A program made the translations under genes and the position numbers. A DNA stretch of 64,000 nt. Origin: Bacillus sp. SA1-12. Its GTDB lineage: Bacteria > Bacillota > Bacilli > Bacillales > Bacillaceae. The notes beneath the pieces were generated by a model. It was not told where the DNA came from, did not search any database, and saw only the letters and a list, made by a program, of their open reading frames with translations. The DNA lies in assembly GCF_000981385.1 (NCBI RefSeq), contig NZ_LATZ01000130.1, positions 1 through 64,000 on the forward strand, read 5' to 3'. This document shows positions 48,687-56,536 of this stretch, piece by piece. How positions within the stretch are numbered: position 1 is the stretch's first letter; every line of letters starts with the position of its first letter.

Positions 48687-49651
48687 TTATCTCCCTCCAG
48701 AATGCGAGCTTCAACACTAGGTAAGGTTTCCTCTAATTCTTCTCGCTTTGATTCCAGCCAAGCTGGTAGCATTAGTTTCTTTCCAAGCTCGGAGACTGGC
48801 TCATCAACGGAAAAGCCTGGCGGATTGGTCGCTATTTCGAAAAGGATCCCCCCTTGTTCATGGAAATACACCGCTTTGAAATAATTTCGATCACGTATTT
48901 CAGTTGGATAAAATTCCTTGTTCTGAAGAAGTGCCCTCCATCTATTAAGTTCTTCTTCATCCTTTGCCCTCCATGCGATATGGTGAACTGTTCCTGCACC
49001 CATTAGACCTCGAACCGAAGGAGTAAGCTTAATATCAATGATATTTCCAACATTCCCTTCAGATCTAAACCTTAGAAAGCCCTCTTGATCACCAATGCAA
49101 TCAAGTCCCAAGATATTTTCCAGCACATCTGCCGTCTTATTAGGTTGTGCTGATATTAAGGTAGCTCCCGCAAAACCTTTAATGGCATGCTCTGCTTGAA
49201 TCCCCCCAAATGACCAAAGATTGATTGGTCCTTCATTTCGTTCTATAAGTTCAAGCTGGAGCCCATCAGGATCAGGAAATTGTATATTTTGTTCACCAAA
49301 GCGTTCAGAAGAGCGAAATTCAATGCCGAATGTTTGTAAACGTTGTTTCCAGAAATCAATTGAACCTGCTGGAATCATAAAGCTAATAACACCGACCTGA
49401 CCGGTTCCAATTCTGCCCTTTAACTGCTTAGCCCATGGAAAAAATGTGATTACAGTCCCTGGTTCGCCAGTTTCATTGCCAAAATAGAGATGATACACTT
49501 CAGGACGATCAAAATTGATCGTCTTTTTGACAAGTCTTAACCCAAGAATACCGGCATAAAAGTCAATATTTCTTTGGGCATCGTTCACCATCGCTGTTAT
49601 ATGATGAATACCTGTTGTTTTTTGCAACCCTATCTTCTCCATTCTTTTCAT
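48683..49651 (-). CDS. Ring-cleaving dioxygenase, second copy (MhqE-like)
   Basis: 322 residues made of two vicinal-oxygen-chelate (glyoxalase-type) modules. TGIHHITAMVNDAQRNIDFYA opens the first and HHIAWRAKDEEELNRW the second; iron ligands are expected at HHIT, HHIAW and the glutamate of ILFEIATNPPGF. It is related to MhqO at 50302. By its position immediately before mhqD it corresponds to mhqE of B. subtilis. It would open quinol or catechol rings. The start is uncertain: ATG at 49651 has little ribosome site; an ATG three codons later or the TTG seven codons later is possible. Confidence 0.88.
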   Translation of the reverse strand: MKRMEKIGLQKTTGIHHITAMVNDAQRNIDFYAGILGLRLVKKTINFDRPEVYHLYFGNETGEPGTVITFFPWAKQLKGRIGTGQVGVISFMIPAGSIDFWKQRLQTFGIEFRSSERFGEQNIQFPDPDGLQLELIERNEGPINLWSFGGIQAEHAIKGFAGATLISAQPNKTADVLENILGLDCIGDQEGFLRFRSEGNVGNIIDIKLTPSVRGLMGAGTVHHIAWRAKDEEELNRWRALLQNKEFYPTEIRDRNYFKAVYFHEQGGILFEIATNPPGFSVDEPVSELGKKLMLPAWLESKREELEETLPSVEARILEGDK

Positions 49652-49668
49652 TATTTCGAATCACGACA

Positions 49669-50286
49669 TTACTTAGGACGATCTATGGAAAACATCTCTC
49701 CTATTTTCGCATAATTTGTACCAGCTAATCGGCTCACAGCAGCTAAGCCTCTTGGATCAATTCTTCCATTTTCATAAATAGTCTCTTCAATATGGAACTG
49801 AACGACTTTTCCGATGATAAGGTCACAGCCAGTTGTATCCGAATCTCCCAATTCTAAAGATTGTTCCAGGATGCATTCCATACGGATTTTTGCCTCTTTT
49901 ACTCCCGGGACTGAAATTTTCTCACTTTCAACTGGAGTGAATGCTGCTAATTCGATTTCACTTTGCTCAGGAGGCAGACTTGCAGCTGTTTGATTTACTT
50001 TTTCAACATTTTGTTCATCAACGATATGAATGACAAACTCTTTTGAATCAATGATGTTTCTCGCTGTGTCCTTTTGTCTTCCCGCTGACCTTTGAATCGA
50101 TACCGAAATCATCGGCGGGTTTGATGAGACAATATTAAAGTAGCTGAATGGCGCTCCATTTAAAACGCCATTCTTTGAACGTGTAGTAACAAAAGCAATC
50201 GGTCTGGGGATGATGCTGCCTATTAGAAACTTATAATTTTCTCTTTCAGTATTTTTAGCAGGATCTATTGATAGCAAAGAAATCAT
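49669..50286 (-). CDS. Flavin reductase-like FMN-binding protein
   Basis: 205 residues of the flavin reductase-like/DIM6 split-barrel family: YKFLIGSIIPRPIAFVTTRS, NGAPFSYFNIVSSNPPMISV and DTARNIIDSKEFVIHIVDE. Such proteins supply reduced flavin or act on quinone-type substrates. It lies between two dioxygenase genes, with gaps of 15 and 17 bases, so it is part of the same detoxification operon; this member is not in the mhq operons of B. subtilis that I know. ATG right after AAAGGA; the TTG three codons later has better spacing. Confidence 0.85.
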   Translation of the reverse strand: MISLLSIDPAKNTERENYKFLIGSIIPRPIAFVTTRSKNGVLNGAPFSYFNIVSSNPPMISVSIQRSAGRQKDTARNIIDSKEFVIHIVDEQNVEKVNQTAASLPPEQSEIELAAFTPVESEKISVPGVKEAKIRMECILEQSLELGDSDTTGCDLIIGKVVQFHIEETIYENGRIDPRGLAAVSRLAGTNYAKIGEMFSIDRPK

Positions 50287-50301
50287 TCCTTTACGAAAAA
50301 A

Positions 50302-51240
50302 TTATTGCAATTCTCTTACCTCAAAAGGTAATAAACTTTTTTCAATTTGCCCTCTAAACTGTTCATACTGCTCAGGCAACATTAATTTTCCACCCATCGT
50401 AGCTTCGGATTCATCATGGGCAAAACCTGGAGGATCTGTTGCAATTTCAAAGAGAATTTCTCCATGTTCTCTGAAGTAAATGGCATTAAAATAGTTTCGA
50501 TCTTGTACAGGAGTTACTCCATACCCATTCTCTGCTACATATTCTTGCCATTCTAATTGGTCTTGATCATCCATAGCCCGCCATGCAATGTGGTGTACAG
50601 TTCCTACTCCCATCGTCCCGCGTCCAATTGGAGTTAATTTTAGATCAATAATATTTCCAATATCCGCTAAAGAACGGTAACGGGTGAAGTCCCCTTCCTT
50701 GCCGACAAATTCTAATCCCATAATGTTTTCCAACAGTTCAGCAGTTTTTTCAGGCTGTGCCGATAATAAAGTAGCACCGCCAAAGCCTTTAATTGCTACC
50801 TCAGGTGTTATTCTTCCAAAGGTCCATGTATTTCCTTCTCCCTCTTCCCTTTCAACAATTTCCAAGTGAAGCCCATGAGTGTCATCAAATTCCAAGTACT
50901 CCTCGCCGAAGCGCTCCATGACAGTAAAAGGAATGTTGAACGATTCCAGCCTATTTTTCCAGAACTCCATGGCTCCTTTAGGAACAACATATGAAGTGAC
51001 GCCTACTTGACCGTCTCCTATCGTACCTTGACGAGCCCCTGCCCAAGGAAAAAATGTAATGATTGTTCCAGGTTTTCCTCCTTTATCACCAAAATAAAGA
51101 TGGTATGTGCCTGGGTCATCAAAATTAACCGTTTGTTTCACTAAACGCAGACCTAAAATACCTGCATAGAAATCAACATTCTCTTGAGGATGACCGACAA
51201 TGGCTGTTATATGGTGAATACCCATCGTTTTTTTGTTCAT
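50302..51240 (-). CDS. mhqO: Ring-cleaving dioxygenase MhqO
   Basis: 312 residues, the same length as B. subtilis MhqO. Two glyoxalase-like modules: MGIHHITAIVGHPQENVDFYAG at the start and GVGTVHHIAWRAMDDQDQ near residue 215, with the final metal glutamate in ILFEIATDPPGFAHDE. It is presumed to open hydroquinone/catechol rings with Fe(II) and oxygen. ATG behind AAAGGAGCGG. First gene of a four-gene unit (mhqO, flavin reductase, second dioxygenase, mhqD) preceded by an MhqR-type operator at 51370. Confidence 0.93.
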   Translation of the reverse strand: MNKKTMGIHHITAIVGHPQENVDFYAGILGLRLVKQTVNFDDPGTYHLYFGDKGGKPGTIITFFPWAGARQGTIGDGQVGVTSYVVPKGAMEFWKNRLESFNIPFTVMERFGEEYLEFDDTHGLHLEIVEREEGEGNTWTFGRITPEVAIKGFGGATLLSAQPEKTAELLENIMGLEFVGKEGDFTRYRSLADIGNIIDLKLTPIGRGTMGVGTVHHIAWRAMDDQDQLEWQEYVAENGYGVTPVQDRNYFNAIYFREHGEILFEIATDPPGFAHDESEATMGGKLMLPEQYEQFRGQIEKSLLPFEVRELQ

Positions 51241-51369
51241 GATATCCGCTCCTTTTATCTTTCATTAGATTCTTTATAAGGTACAATTCGCTTACCGGCT
51301 TAGAATACCCTCTTTGTTTTCAACTATCGCTTGAGAAATAAATTGTCGCTTTTGCTAGTTCATTGAAAA

Positions 51370-51387
51370 TATCTCGGTTTCGAGATA
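51370..51387. promoter_or_regulatory. MhqR-type operator before mhqO
   Basis: TATCTCG-GTTT-CGAGATA, matching the MhqR (MarR-family) consensus TATCTCGAATTCGAGATA in both arms, 130 bases upstream of mhqO. Confidence 0.82.
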
Positions 51388-51389
51388 TA

Positions 51390-51788
51390 TTAAAATAAAA
51401 ATGCATCTACACTGTATTGACCAGCGCCTATTAAAGCTATTCCAATTGCAATCGTAAGCAAGGTTAGGTTATATTCGTATCCATTTGCTGTTGCCCATAA
51501 TCCGTTTTGACCATGCACTTTCACAATTGCCATCACCATAGTTCCCGCAATCATAATACCTGCAAGCGGGGTTAAGAGTCCTAGAGCGAATAAAATTCCG
51601 CCAATTAGTTCTGCTAATCCTGCGAAAAGAGCCATCGTTACGCCTGGCTTCATGCCAATTGATTCAAACCAGCCGCCAGTTCCTTTTAAGCCATAACCTC
51701 CAAACCAGCCAAATAACTTCTGAGCACCGTGACCAATGAATAATACACCTATTACCAATCTAATTATTAATAATCCAATATCAATCAT
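51390..51788 (-). CDS. mhqP: DoxX-family membrane protein MhqP
   Basis: 132 residues from the ATG at 51788, seven bases after AGGAGGA; the ATG two codons earlier touches that site. Four predicted helices and the DoxX start IIRLVIGVLFIGHGAQKLFGWFGGYG. DoxX-type proteins are linked to quinone/thiol-stress defence at the membrane. It is transcribed alone from the promoter with the operator at 51811, upstream of the mhqO unit. Confidence 0.9.
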   Translation of the reverse strand: MIDIGLLIIRLVIGVLFIGHGAQKLFGWFGGYGLKGTGGWFESIGMKPGVTMALFAGLAELIGGILFALGLLTPLAGIMIAGTMVMAIVKVHGQNGLWATANGYEYNLTLLTIAIGIALIGAGQYSVDAFLF

Positions 51789-51810
51789 TTTCATTCCTCC
51801 TAATTTGTTT

Positions 51811-51828
51811 TATCTCGAATTCGAGATA
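51811..51828. promoter_or_regulatory. Perfect MhqR-type operator before mhqP
   Basis: TATCTCGAATTCGAGATA, an uninterrupted 18-bp palindrome identical to the MhqR box known from B. subtilis, just upstream of the mhqP ribosome site. The remaining bases to 52072 show nothing further. Confidence 0.88.
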
Positions 51829-52072
51829 TATAATTATAAAAAATAATACCATATTGCTTTTAAACTACATTTCATTCTCATTTAGCATTTTATTTATGAC
51901 GAAAAATTCGTTTGGGACATTTCGTTCCAGTTGGGTCTTGCTTATTAGCCATCTCCTAAATATTACGAATTAAAACATCTTGAATACAAGATAATAATAA
52001 TCTAATTATTTCTTATTGTCAACAACATTTTTCAAAAAACTTTAATAAAGGTATTTCATTCATCACAAGCAG

Positions 52073-52107
52073 GAAAAAGTACTTAATCTGCTAAGATTAA
52101 GTACTTA
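52073..52107 (-). terminator. Terminator of the 98-residue protein gene
   Basis: AAGTACTTAATC-TTAGCA-GATTAAGTACTT followed by TTTCC on the minus strand. Confidence 0.88.
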
Positions 52108-52108
52108 C

Positions 52109-52405
52109 CTATTCGACCCCGTCTTTATAATTTTTCTCCCAATTTTTATCACCGATATGTTCTATGTCTTCTGTCGTCTTTTCTAATTCTGTAAGAATGA
52201 CTTGTTTTACTTCATTTATGGTTTCAAAGAATGTTCTTTCTTCTGCTGGATTTGGTTTAATTTTTGCAGTGGAACTTACCCCCATCAGCCTTCTGTGTTC
52301 CTCAATTAGCTTATCAAATGCCTCAAATATATGCCGAGTTAACACGGCAATATCTTTGTGCCCTTCTGGAAGATTGTCTTTTAGGTTTTCAATTCGGTTA
52401 TACAT
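52109..52405 (-). CDS. Hypothetical helical protein, 98 residues
   Basis: Not recognised. Predicted all-helical and charged, no membrane segment or signal peptide: IENLKDNLPEGHKDIAVLTRH, then FDKLIEEHRRLM and TINEVKQVILTELEKTTEDI. A good AAAGGGGAT ribosome site and its own terminator support it as a real gene. No neighbour suggests a role. Confidence 0.7.
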   Translation of the reverse strand: MYNRIENLKDNLPEGHKDIAVLTRHIFEAFDKLIEEHRRLMGVSSTAKIKPNPAEERTFFETINEVKQVILTELEKTTEDIEHIGDKNWEKNYKDGVE

Positions 52406-52676
52406 TTTTCAAATCCCCTTTTTTTAGATATGACTTAGTTTCGCCTATTCATTTTAATCCATTCGGCTTACCTGCATTTTTATTAGAATGATTCATTAGC
52501 ATTTCATTCCCTAAAAAGTCATATTCAAAAGCGTTGCTGTTAAATGAAATAGGTAAACATACTGGAGGTAGTTAATGCAATTTCAAAGAGAATATTAAAA
52601 AACATTTAATAAACGAATCGGTTAGATAAACTTCTCCAGTCCAACGAAGGCGCGATTAGGTTCTTTAAAAGCAATA
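52406..52676. other. Gene-free stretch beside minJ
   Basis: AT-rich sequence carrying, presumably, the promoter of the 98-residue gene. CCAACGAAG at 52640-52648 is complementary to CTTCGTTGG at 52684-52692, an alternative fold with the minJ terminator. No ORF above noise. Confidence 0.4.
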
Positions 52677-52712
52677 ATCCCCGCTTCGTTGGAATCTTGA
52701 AGCGGGAATTAC
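52677..52712 (-). terminator. Terminator of minJ
   Basis: TCCCGCTTC...GAAGCGGGGA stem about 65 bases after the minJ stop; the T-run on the minus strand is weak. Confidence 0.65.
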
Positions 52713-52772
52713 TTTCTTAATGATTGAGTTAAAAAGATAACGCTAAAGAGGTTGGCACGATAAAGGTATATC

Positions 52773-53960
52773 TTAAACTGCTTCCGTCTCCCATTTCTTC
52801 TCGTCCTGGACAAATAAAATTCCAAGTTCATGGTGTTCGCCATCATATAGCGCCCGTTGAACAAAGCGGATTTCTCCGTTAAGGTCAATGACTTCAAGTT
52901 TACAGAACGCACCATTTTTTTGCAGGGATTGATAAAATTCTTCAACCGTTTTTACACTTTCGCCATTTACCTTCATCACCATTTCGCCGACCAGGAGATT
53001 CATTTTTTCAGCCGGTGATTGAGGAAGGATCCCAAGAATCATCAGGCCTTTATCTCGTTTTGAAAAGAAGAAAGCGGCGGAATCGTCATTGATCCGCTGA
53101 CGAATGGTAATAAATTCACGCCCGGCGATCGCTATGATTAAGGCAAGAAAGGCAGCAACTGTAAACCAAATGCTGACCATCGAAACGACAAGTGTCATAA
53201 CGCCCAGCAAAATGACGCGTTTTCCAGTAACTTTAATGCTTTCCTGCGGAAGCGAACCTTGTACACGCTGATGAAAGCCGATGAAAAATGGAACAAACAT
53301 GAACAGGAAAGTTTCTCCATTTATCGTTAAGACAGGCCACCATGGCAATGATGAGGTAAGCGTGCCGCCTGGTACAAGAAACAGCAATGGCAGCATCCAT
53401 GTGCGATTTGCTTCATGGGTACCAATTGGCAACCCCCTTGTACTTGTTTTTATAAATGGTGATGTATGTTTATGTGCCGTACGCTGAATTAAGATGCCTT
53501 CTGCGATGATCATAAGACCTGCTAATAGACTAAGTGACGCATAATTTGTTTCGTTTATTCCTACAAAAAAAGCCTCAATCGTGTCAGCTTGTCCACTTGA
53601 GATGATGACCACGCCCATAAGGGTGATGCCAATCGAATATGCAGGCGAAAGCCACCGCATTCGACATGTTAACCCCAGAACAGCTGTAACAATTGTTAAC
53701 AAAACAATGGTGCCAAAGGGCAAGCTCAAGCCTATCCCAAATAGAGCGACAGATGCTATGGCTCCAACGATTAAACCCTTTGTGTAAGTGAATTTCATCT
53801 CATCATAGATGTCATGAACACGAATATGAAAAGACTTCCTTTCACGTTTTATCCGAATAGAACCGTAAGCTAATGTTAAGAGGAAGAACAAATAAAAGAG
53901 TGGATGAATAAAGAAGCGTCCAACAGCCCAAAGCAACTCAAGCAACCAATTATCAATCAA
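52773..53960 (-). CDS. minJ: Division-site selection protein MinJ
   Basis: 395 residues. About seven to eight membrane helices (residues 1-285) are followed by a cytoplasmic PDZ domain (about 300-380: LMILGILPQSPAEKMNLLVGEMVMKVNGE). MinJ links DivIVA at the poles and septum to MinD and is also needed for swarming. The start is a TTG six bases after GGTGGGG, with no better ATG. Synteny with swrA and ctpB is as in B. subtilis. Confidence 0.93.
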   Translation of the reverse strand: MIDNWLLELLWAVGRFFIHPLFYLFFLLTLAYGSIRIKRERKSFHIRVHDIYDEMKFTYTKGLIVGAIASVALFGIGLSLPFGTIVLLTIVTAVLGLTCRMRWLSPAYSIGITLMGVVIISSGQADTIEAFFVGINETNYASLSLLAGLMIIAEGILIQRTAHKHTSPFIKTSTRGLPIGTHEANRTWMLPLLFLVPGGTLTSSLPWWPVLTINGETFLFMFVPFFIGFHQRVQGSLPQESIKVTGKRVILLGVMTLVVSMVSIWFTVAAFLALIIAIAGREFITIRQRINDDSAAFFFSKRDKGLMILGILPQSPAEKMNLLVGEMVMKVNGESVKTVEEFYQSLQKNGAFCKLEVIDLNGEIRFVQRALYDGEHHELGILFVQDEKKWETEAV

Positions 53961-54040
53961 AACAGAACCCCACCTTACTGTTTCTACGCATATCTATAGG
54001 TTACTCATATTTTACCATCTCAATGAGCAATTGAGTATGC

Positions 54041-54388
54041 TTATTTTAAGTTGTTCCATAGACTCATATTTGATAGTGAAAAATCACTTAATGAGCTGTC
54101 AACTTCTATCTGTAATAGATCCTCGATCATTTGCATCGATTTTTTTATATCTGTTAAACTAAGCGAAAGCCGTTTATGATTATTAATTAAATAGGAAAAG
54201 TACTCTTGAACACATGCTTTATCAATCTGGTCAATTTCTTTAATGGACGTATAATTTGCTAAATACATACAAAATAATCGAATCCACTTGTTGAAGCTCG
54301 CATAGGATTGAGCCTCCGTATGTTTTTCGCTCAACTCTGATAACAAACCTTGATATACCTGTTCCTTCTGGTAACTGGACTTTTTCAT
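54041..54388 (-). CDS. swrA: Swarming motility regulator SwrA
   Basis: 115 residues, close in length to the 117 recalled for B. subtilis SwrA, with recognisable matches: YLANYTSIKEID, YFSYLINNHKRLSLSLTDIKKSM and DFSLSNMSLWNNL at the end. SwrA acts with DegU to raise fla/che transcription and hence swarming. It lies between minJ and ctpB as in B. subtilis. ATG behind GGGGGATAAGG. The long adenine tract that causes phase variation in B. subtilis swrA is not present; the longest A run near the start is five. Confidence 0.88.
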   Translation of the reverse strand: MKKSSYQKEQVYQGLLSELSEKHTEAQSYASFNKWIRLFCMYLANYTSIKEIDQIDKACVQEYFSYLINNHKRLSLSLTDIKKSMQMIEDLLQIEVDSSLSDFSLSNMSLWNNLK

Positions 54389-54567
54389 CCTTATCCCCCC
54401 GTTCTTCTCCTTTTATAAGTACATCTTTTTCTATTTTACTGCCATTATACTTGGGCCTCTTACTACCTATCATCATTGCATCTAGTGCATCAGCATCATA
54501 ACTCTTACGCTTATATTATTTCGAAATCAAATGTTTTTTTACGTCCTTACACAAAAACAAAGTTAAT

Positions 54568-54612
54568 GGGGACAGTCCCCTGCCGCTTTTATGCAGCGGG
54601 GGACTGTCCCCA
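54568..54612. repeat. GGGGACAGTCCCC palindromic hairpin
   Basis: GGGGACAGTCCCCTGCCGC-TTTTAT-GCAGCGGGGGACTGTCCCC, a nearly perfect 19-bp stem each arm of which contains the self-complementary GGGGACWGTCCCC. It lies 4 bases after the ctpB stop and can act as its terminator, but the core is a widespread Firmicutes repeat resembling REP elements of Y1 transposases. Confidence 0.8.
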
Positions 54613-54616
54613 ACTT

Positions 54617-56086
54617 TCATTCATTGAATAATGCCTTTATGCCCATTTTTAATTGGAGGTCATTTTTTTCATTTTCTTTGTATTCTTTAATCTTTTGATT
54701 CAGTGTATTTGCAGTCTGCTGATCAATTTTTCCGCTGATCGCCAGTTCATTTTCTTCTTGGAATTCTTTTACCGCAGCTGCTGTTTCCTTGCTGTAATAG
54801 CCATCTTCTCTGCCTGGTTCAAAGCCAAGTCCCTTTAGAATGATCTGGGCAGTTTTCACTTGTCCGTTATTCATGTCAGGCTCTAAGCTTTCCTTCACCT
54901 GAACCGGGCTTGCCTGAAAGACCTCTGGCTGCTCTACCTTTATAGTCGGCTTAACACCCTTTTTATGAATCCAATTTCCATCAGGTGTTAACCATTTATA
55001 AAGCGTTAGTTTGATATTGCTGCCGTCACCCATTGGCACCGCCTGCTGAACAGTTCCTTTGCCAAATGAGGTCACACCGACGAGATCATAGCCGGAAGCC
55101 TCTTTTAATGCTCCGGCAAGGATTTCCGAAGCAGATGCACTGCCTTTATCAATTAACACGGTGACTGGATACTCCTTTTTCTTTGATAAGGTCGAAAAGT
55201 AACGCTTTTTATCACCGCTGCGCTCTTCAATTTGAATATATGGATGATCCTTTGTCACAAATTGCTTGAGGATTTCCTCAACACTTTGCAGATACCCCCC
55301 GGGATTTCCGCGGACATCTAAAACCAGACCTTCCATATCATCCTTTTCAAGCTTAGCCAAGGTCTTTTCAAAATCCTTTGCAGTGTTCTCGGAGAACGAG
55401 GTAATTTGAATATACCCTACCTTTTTCCCTTCATACTCCTTCATGGAGCCAAAAACTGTTTCAAGCGGAATTTCATCACGAACCACAGTAAAGGTTAGCT
55501 TTTCACGAGAATTCGGCCGAATAACTTCTATCGCGACCTTTGTTCCCTTTTTGCCGCGGATCTTTAACACCGTTTGATGCAGATCAAGTCCTTCAACACT
55601 TTCTCCGTTTATACTGACAATCTGATCATTCGGCTGCAGACCTGCTTTTTCAGCAGGAGAACCTTTAAACGGAGCAACAATGGTGACACGGTCGTTTTTC
55701 ATTCCAACCTCTGCACCAATCCCTTCAAAAGAGGAATCAAGGGATTGGGAGAATTGCTGTGCCGTTTCTTTGTCCATATACACAGAATATGGATCATCTA
55801 ACGTGGAGAGCATCCCCTGGATCGCACCTTCTAACAGCTCTTTCTCATCGACCTCTTCGACATACTTTGTAGAAATCAGCTCAAGCGCCTGCTTAAACTT
55901 ATCAAACCCCTCAATTTCTGAAGCATCATCCTCTACACGCAAGATATCCCCCATTGCCGGGACTGCTTCAGCTTGTTGTGGAGGAGCCTCATGACCCATT
56001 TCTATGTACTCCATACCTACATACATTCCACCTGCGCCAACTACTAATGCTAGTACGACTAACAATGCGGTTAATTTCTGATTCAT
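54617..56086 (-). CDS. ctpB: C-terminal processing serine protease CtpB
   Basis: 489 residues from the second of two ATGs (56086), six bases after AGGAGG; B. subtilis CtpB also begins MNQK. N-terminal membrane anchor (about 1-25), PDZ domain (about 95-180, GIGAEVGMKNDRVTIVAPFKG), S41 protease core with Ser in DKGSASASEILAGAL and Lys in GKGTVQQAVP, and a C-terminal peptidoglycan-binding-like domain (TAQIILKGLGFEPGREDGY). In B. subtilis it cleaves SpoIVFA during sporulation to activate sigma-K. Confidence 0.95.
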   Translation of the reverse strand: MNQKLTALLVVLALVVGAGGMYVGMEYIEMGHEAPPQQAEAVPAMGDILRVEDDASEIEGFDKFKQALELISTKYVEEVDEKELLEGAIQGMLSTLDDPYSVYMDKETAQQFSQSLDSSFEGIGAEVGMKNDRVTIVAPFKGSPAEKAGLQPNDQIVSINGESVEGLDLHQTVLKIRGKKGTKVAIEVIRPNSREKLTFTVVRDEIPLETVFGSMKEYEGKKVGYIQITSFSENTAKDFEKTLAKLEKDDMEGLVLDVRGNPGGYLQSVEEILKQFVTKDHPYIQIEERSGDKKRYFSTLSKKKEYPVTVLIDKGSASASEILAGALKEASGYDLVGVTSFGKGTVQQAVPMGDGSNIKLTLYKWLTPDGNWIHKKGVKPTIKVEQPEVFQASPVQVKESLEPDMNNGQVKTAQIILKGLGFEPGREDGYYSKETAAAVKEFQEENELAISGKIDQQTANTLNQKIKEYKENEKNDLQLKMGIKALFNE

Positions 56087-56194
56087 CATGTACCTCCTCT
56101 TTCCAGCGTAGCCAGGTTTATGCAAAACAGCTTTAGATTAAACTTTTTTTAGTATATGCGGAGCTTGTACAAATCATGTAAAGAATTAAGTCCG

Positions 56195-56410
56195 GAAGCT
56201 TCTTGGTCTGCCGCAGGAAAATAAGACGCACAGAACTTTTTCTTTGATTTATGAGTGGCTAGGCGCTGGAGCTAGAGACACATACAATGGAAAAAGAGTA
56301 TTTCTCCCTTCTAAATAAAAAGCAAAACGCCTTTCTAAGCTTAAAACGGTCAAGGGAAGTGCGGAAAGAGTACTTATGACTTGAGGGCTATGCCCTGGAG
56401 ATAGACACCT
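56195..56410 (+). repeat. Degenerate Bacillus repeats (GCGCTGGAGCTAGACA type)
   Basis: Two decayed units: AATAAGACG... to TAGGCGCTGGAGCTAGAGACA (about 56195-56280) and GGGCTATGCCCTGGAGATAGACA (about 56385-56408). The motif is common between genes in Bacillaceae. With the ctpB promoter it fills the 400-base gap between ctpB and the M23 gene. Confidence 0.6.
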
Positions 56411-56487
56411 ATACTAAATAAAAGATCCATTCACTTCCTTTTAATAAAAGCAGAAGCTCCTTGGTTTAGCATAATTGCACAAAAGGA

Positions 56488-56530
56488 AATAAACCCCTGA
56501 AAACAAAAGTTTTCAGGGGTTTATTTATGG
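56488..56530 (-). terminator. Terminator of the M23 hydrolase gene
   Basis: AAATAAACCCCTGAAAAC-TTTT-GTTTTCAGGGGTTTATTT, a perfect 18-bp stem. Confidence 0.92.
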
Positions 56531-56536
56531 GTATTG

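Noticed and set aside
54240-54476. 78-codon frame overlapping swrA
   Set aside because: Out of frame with the clearly conserved SwrA sequence and without family resemblance.
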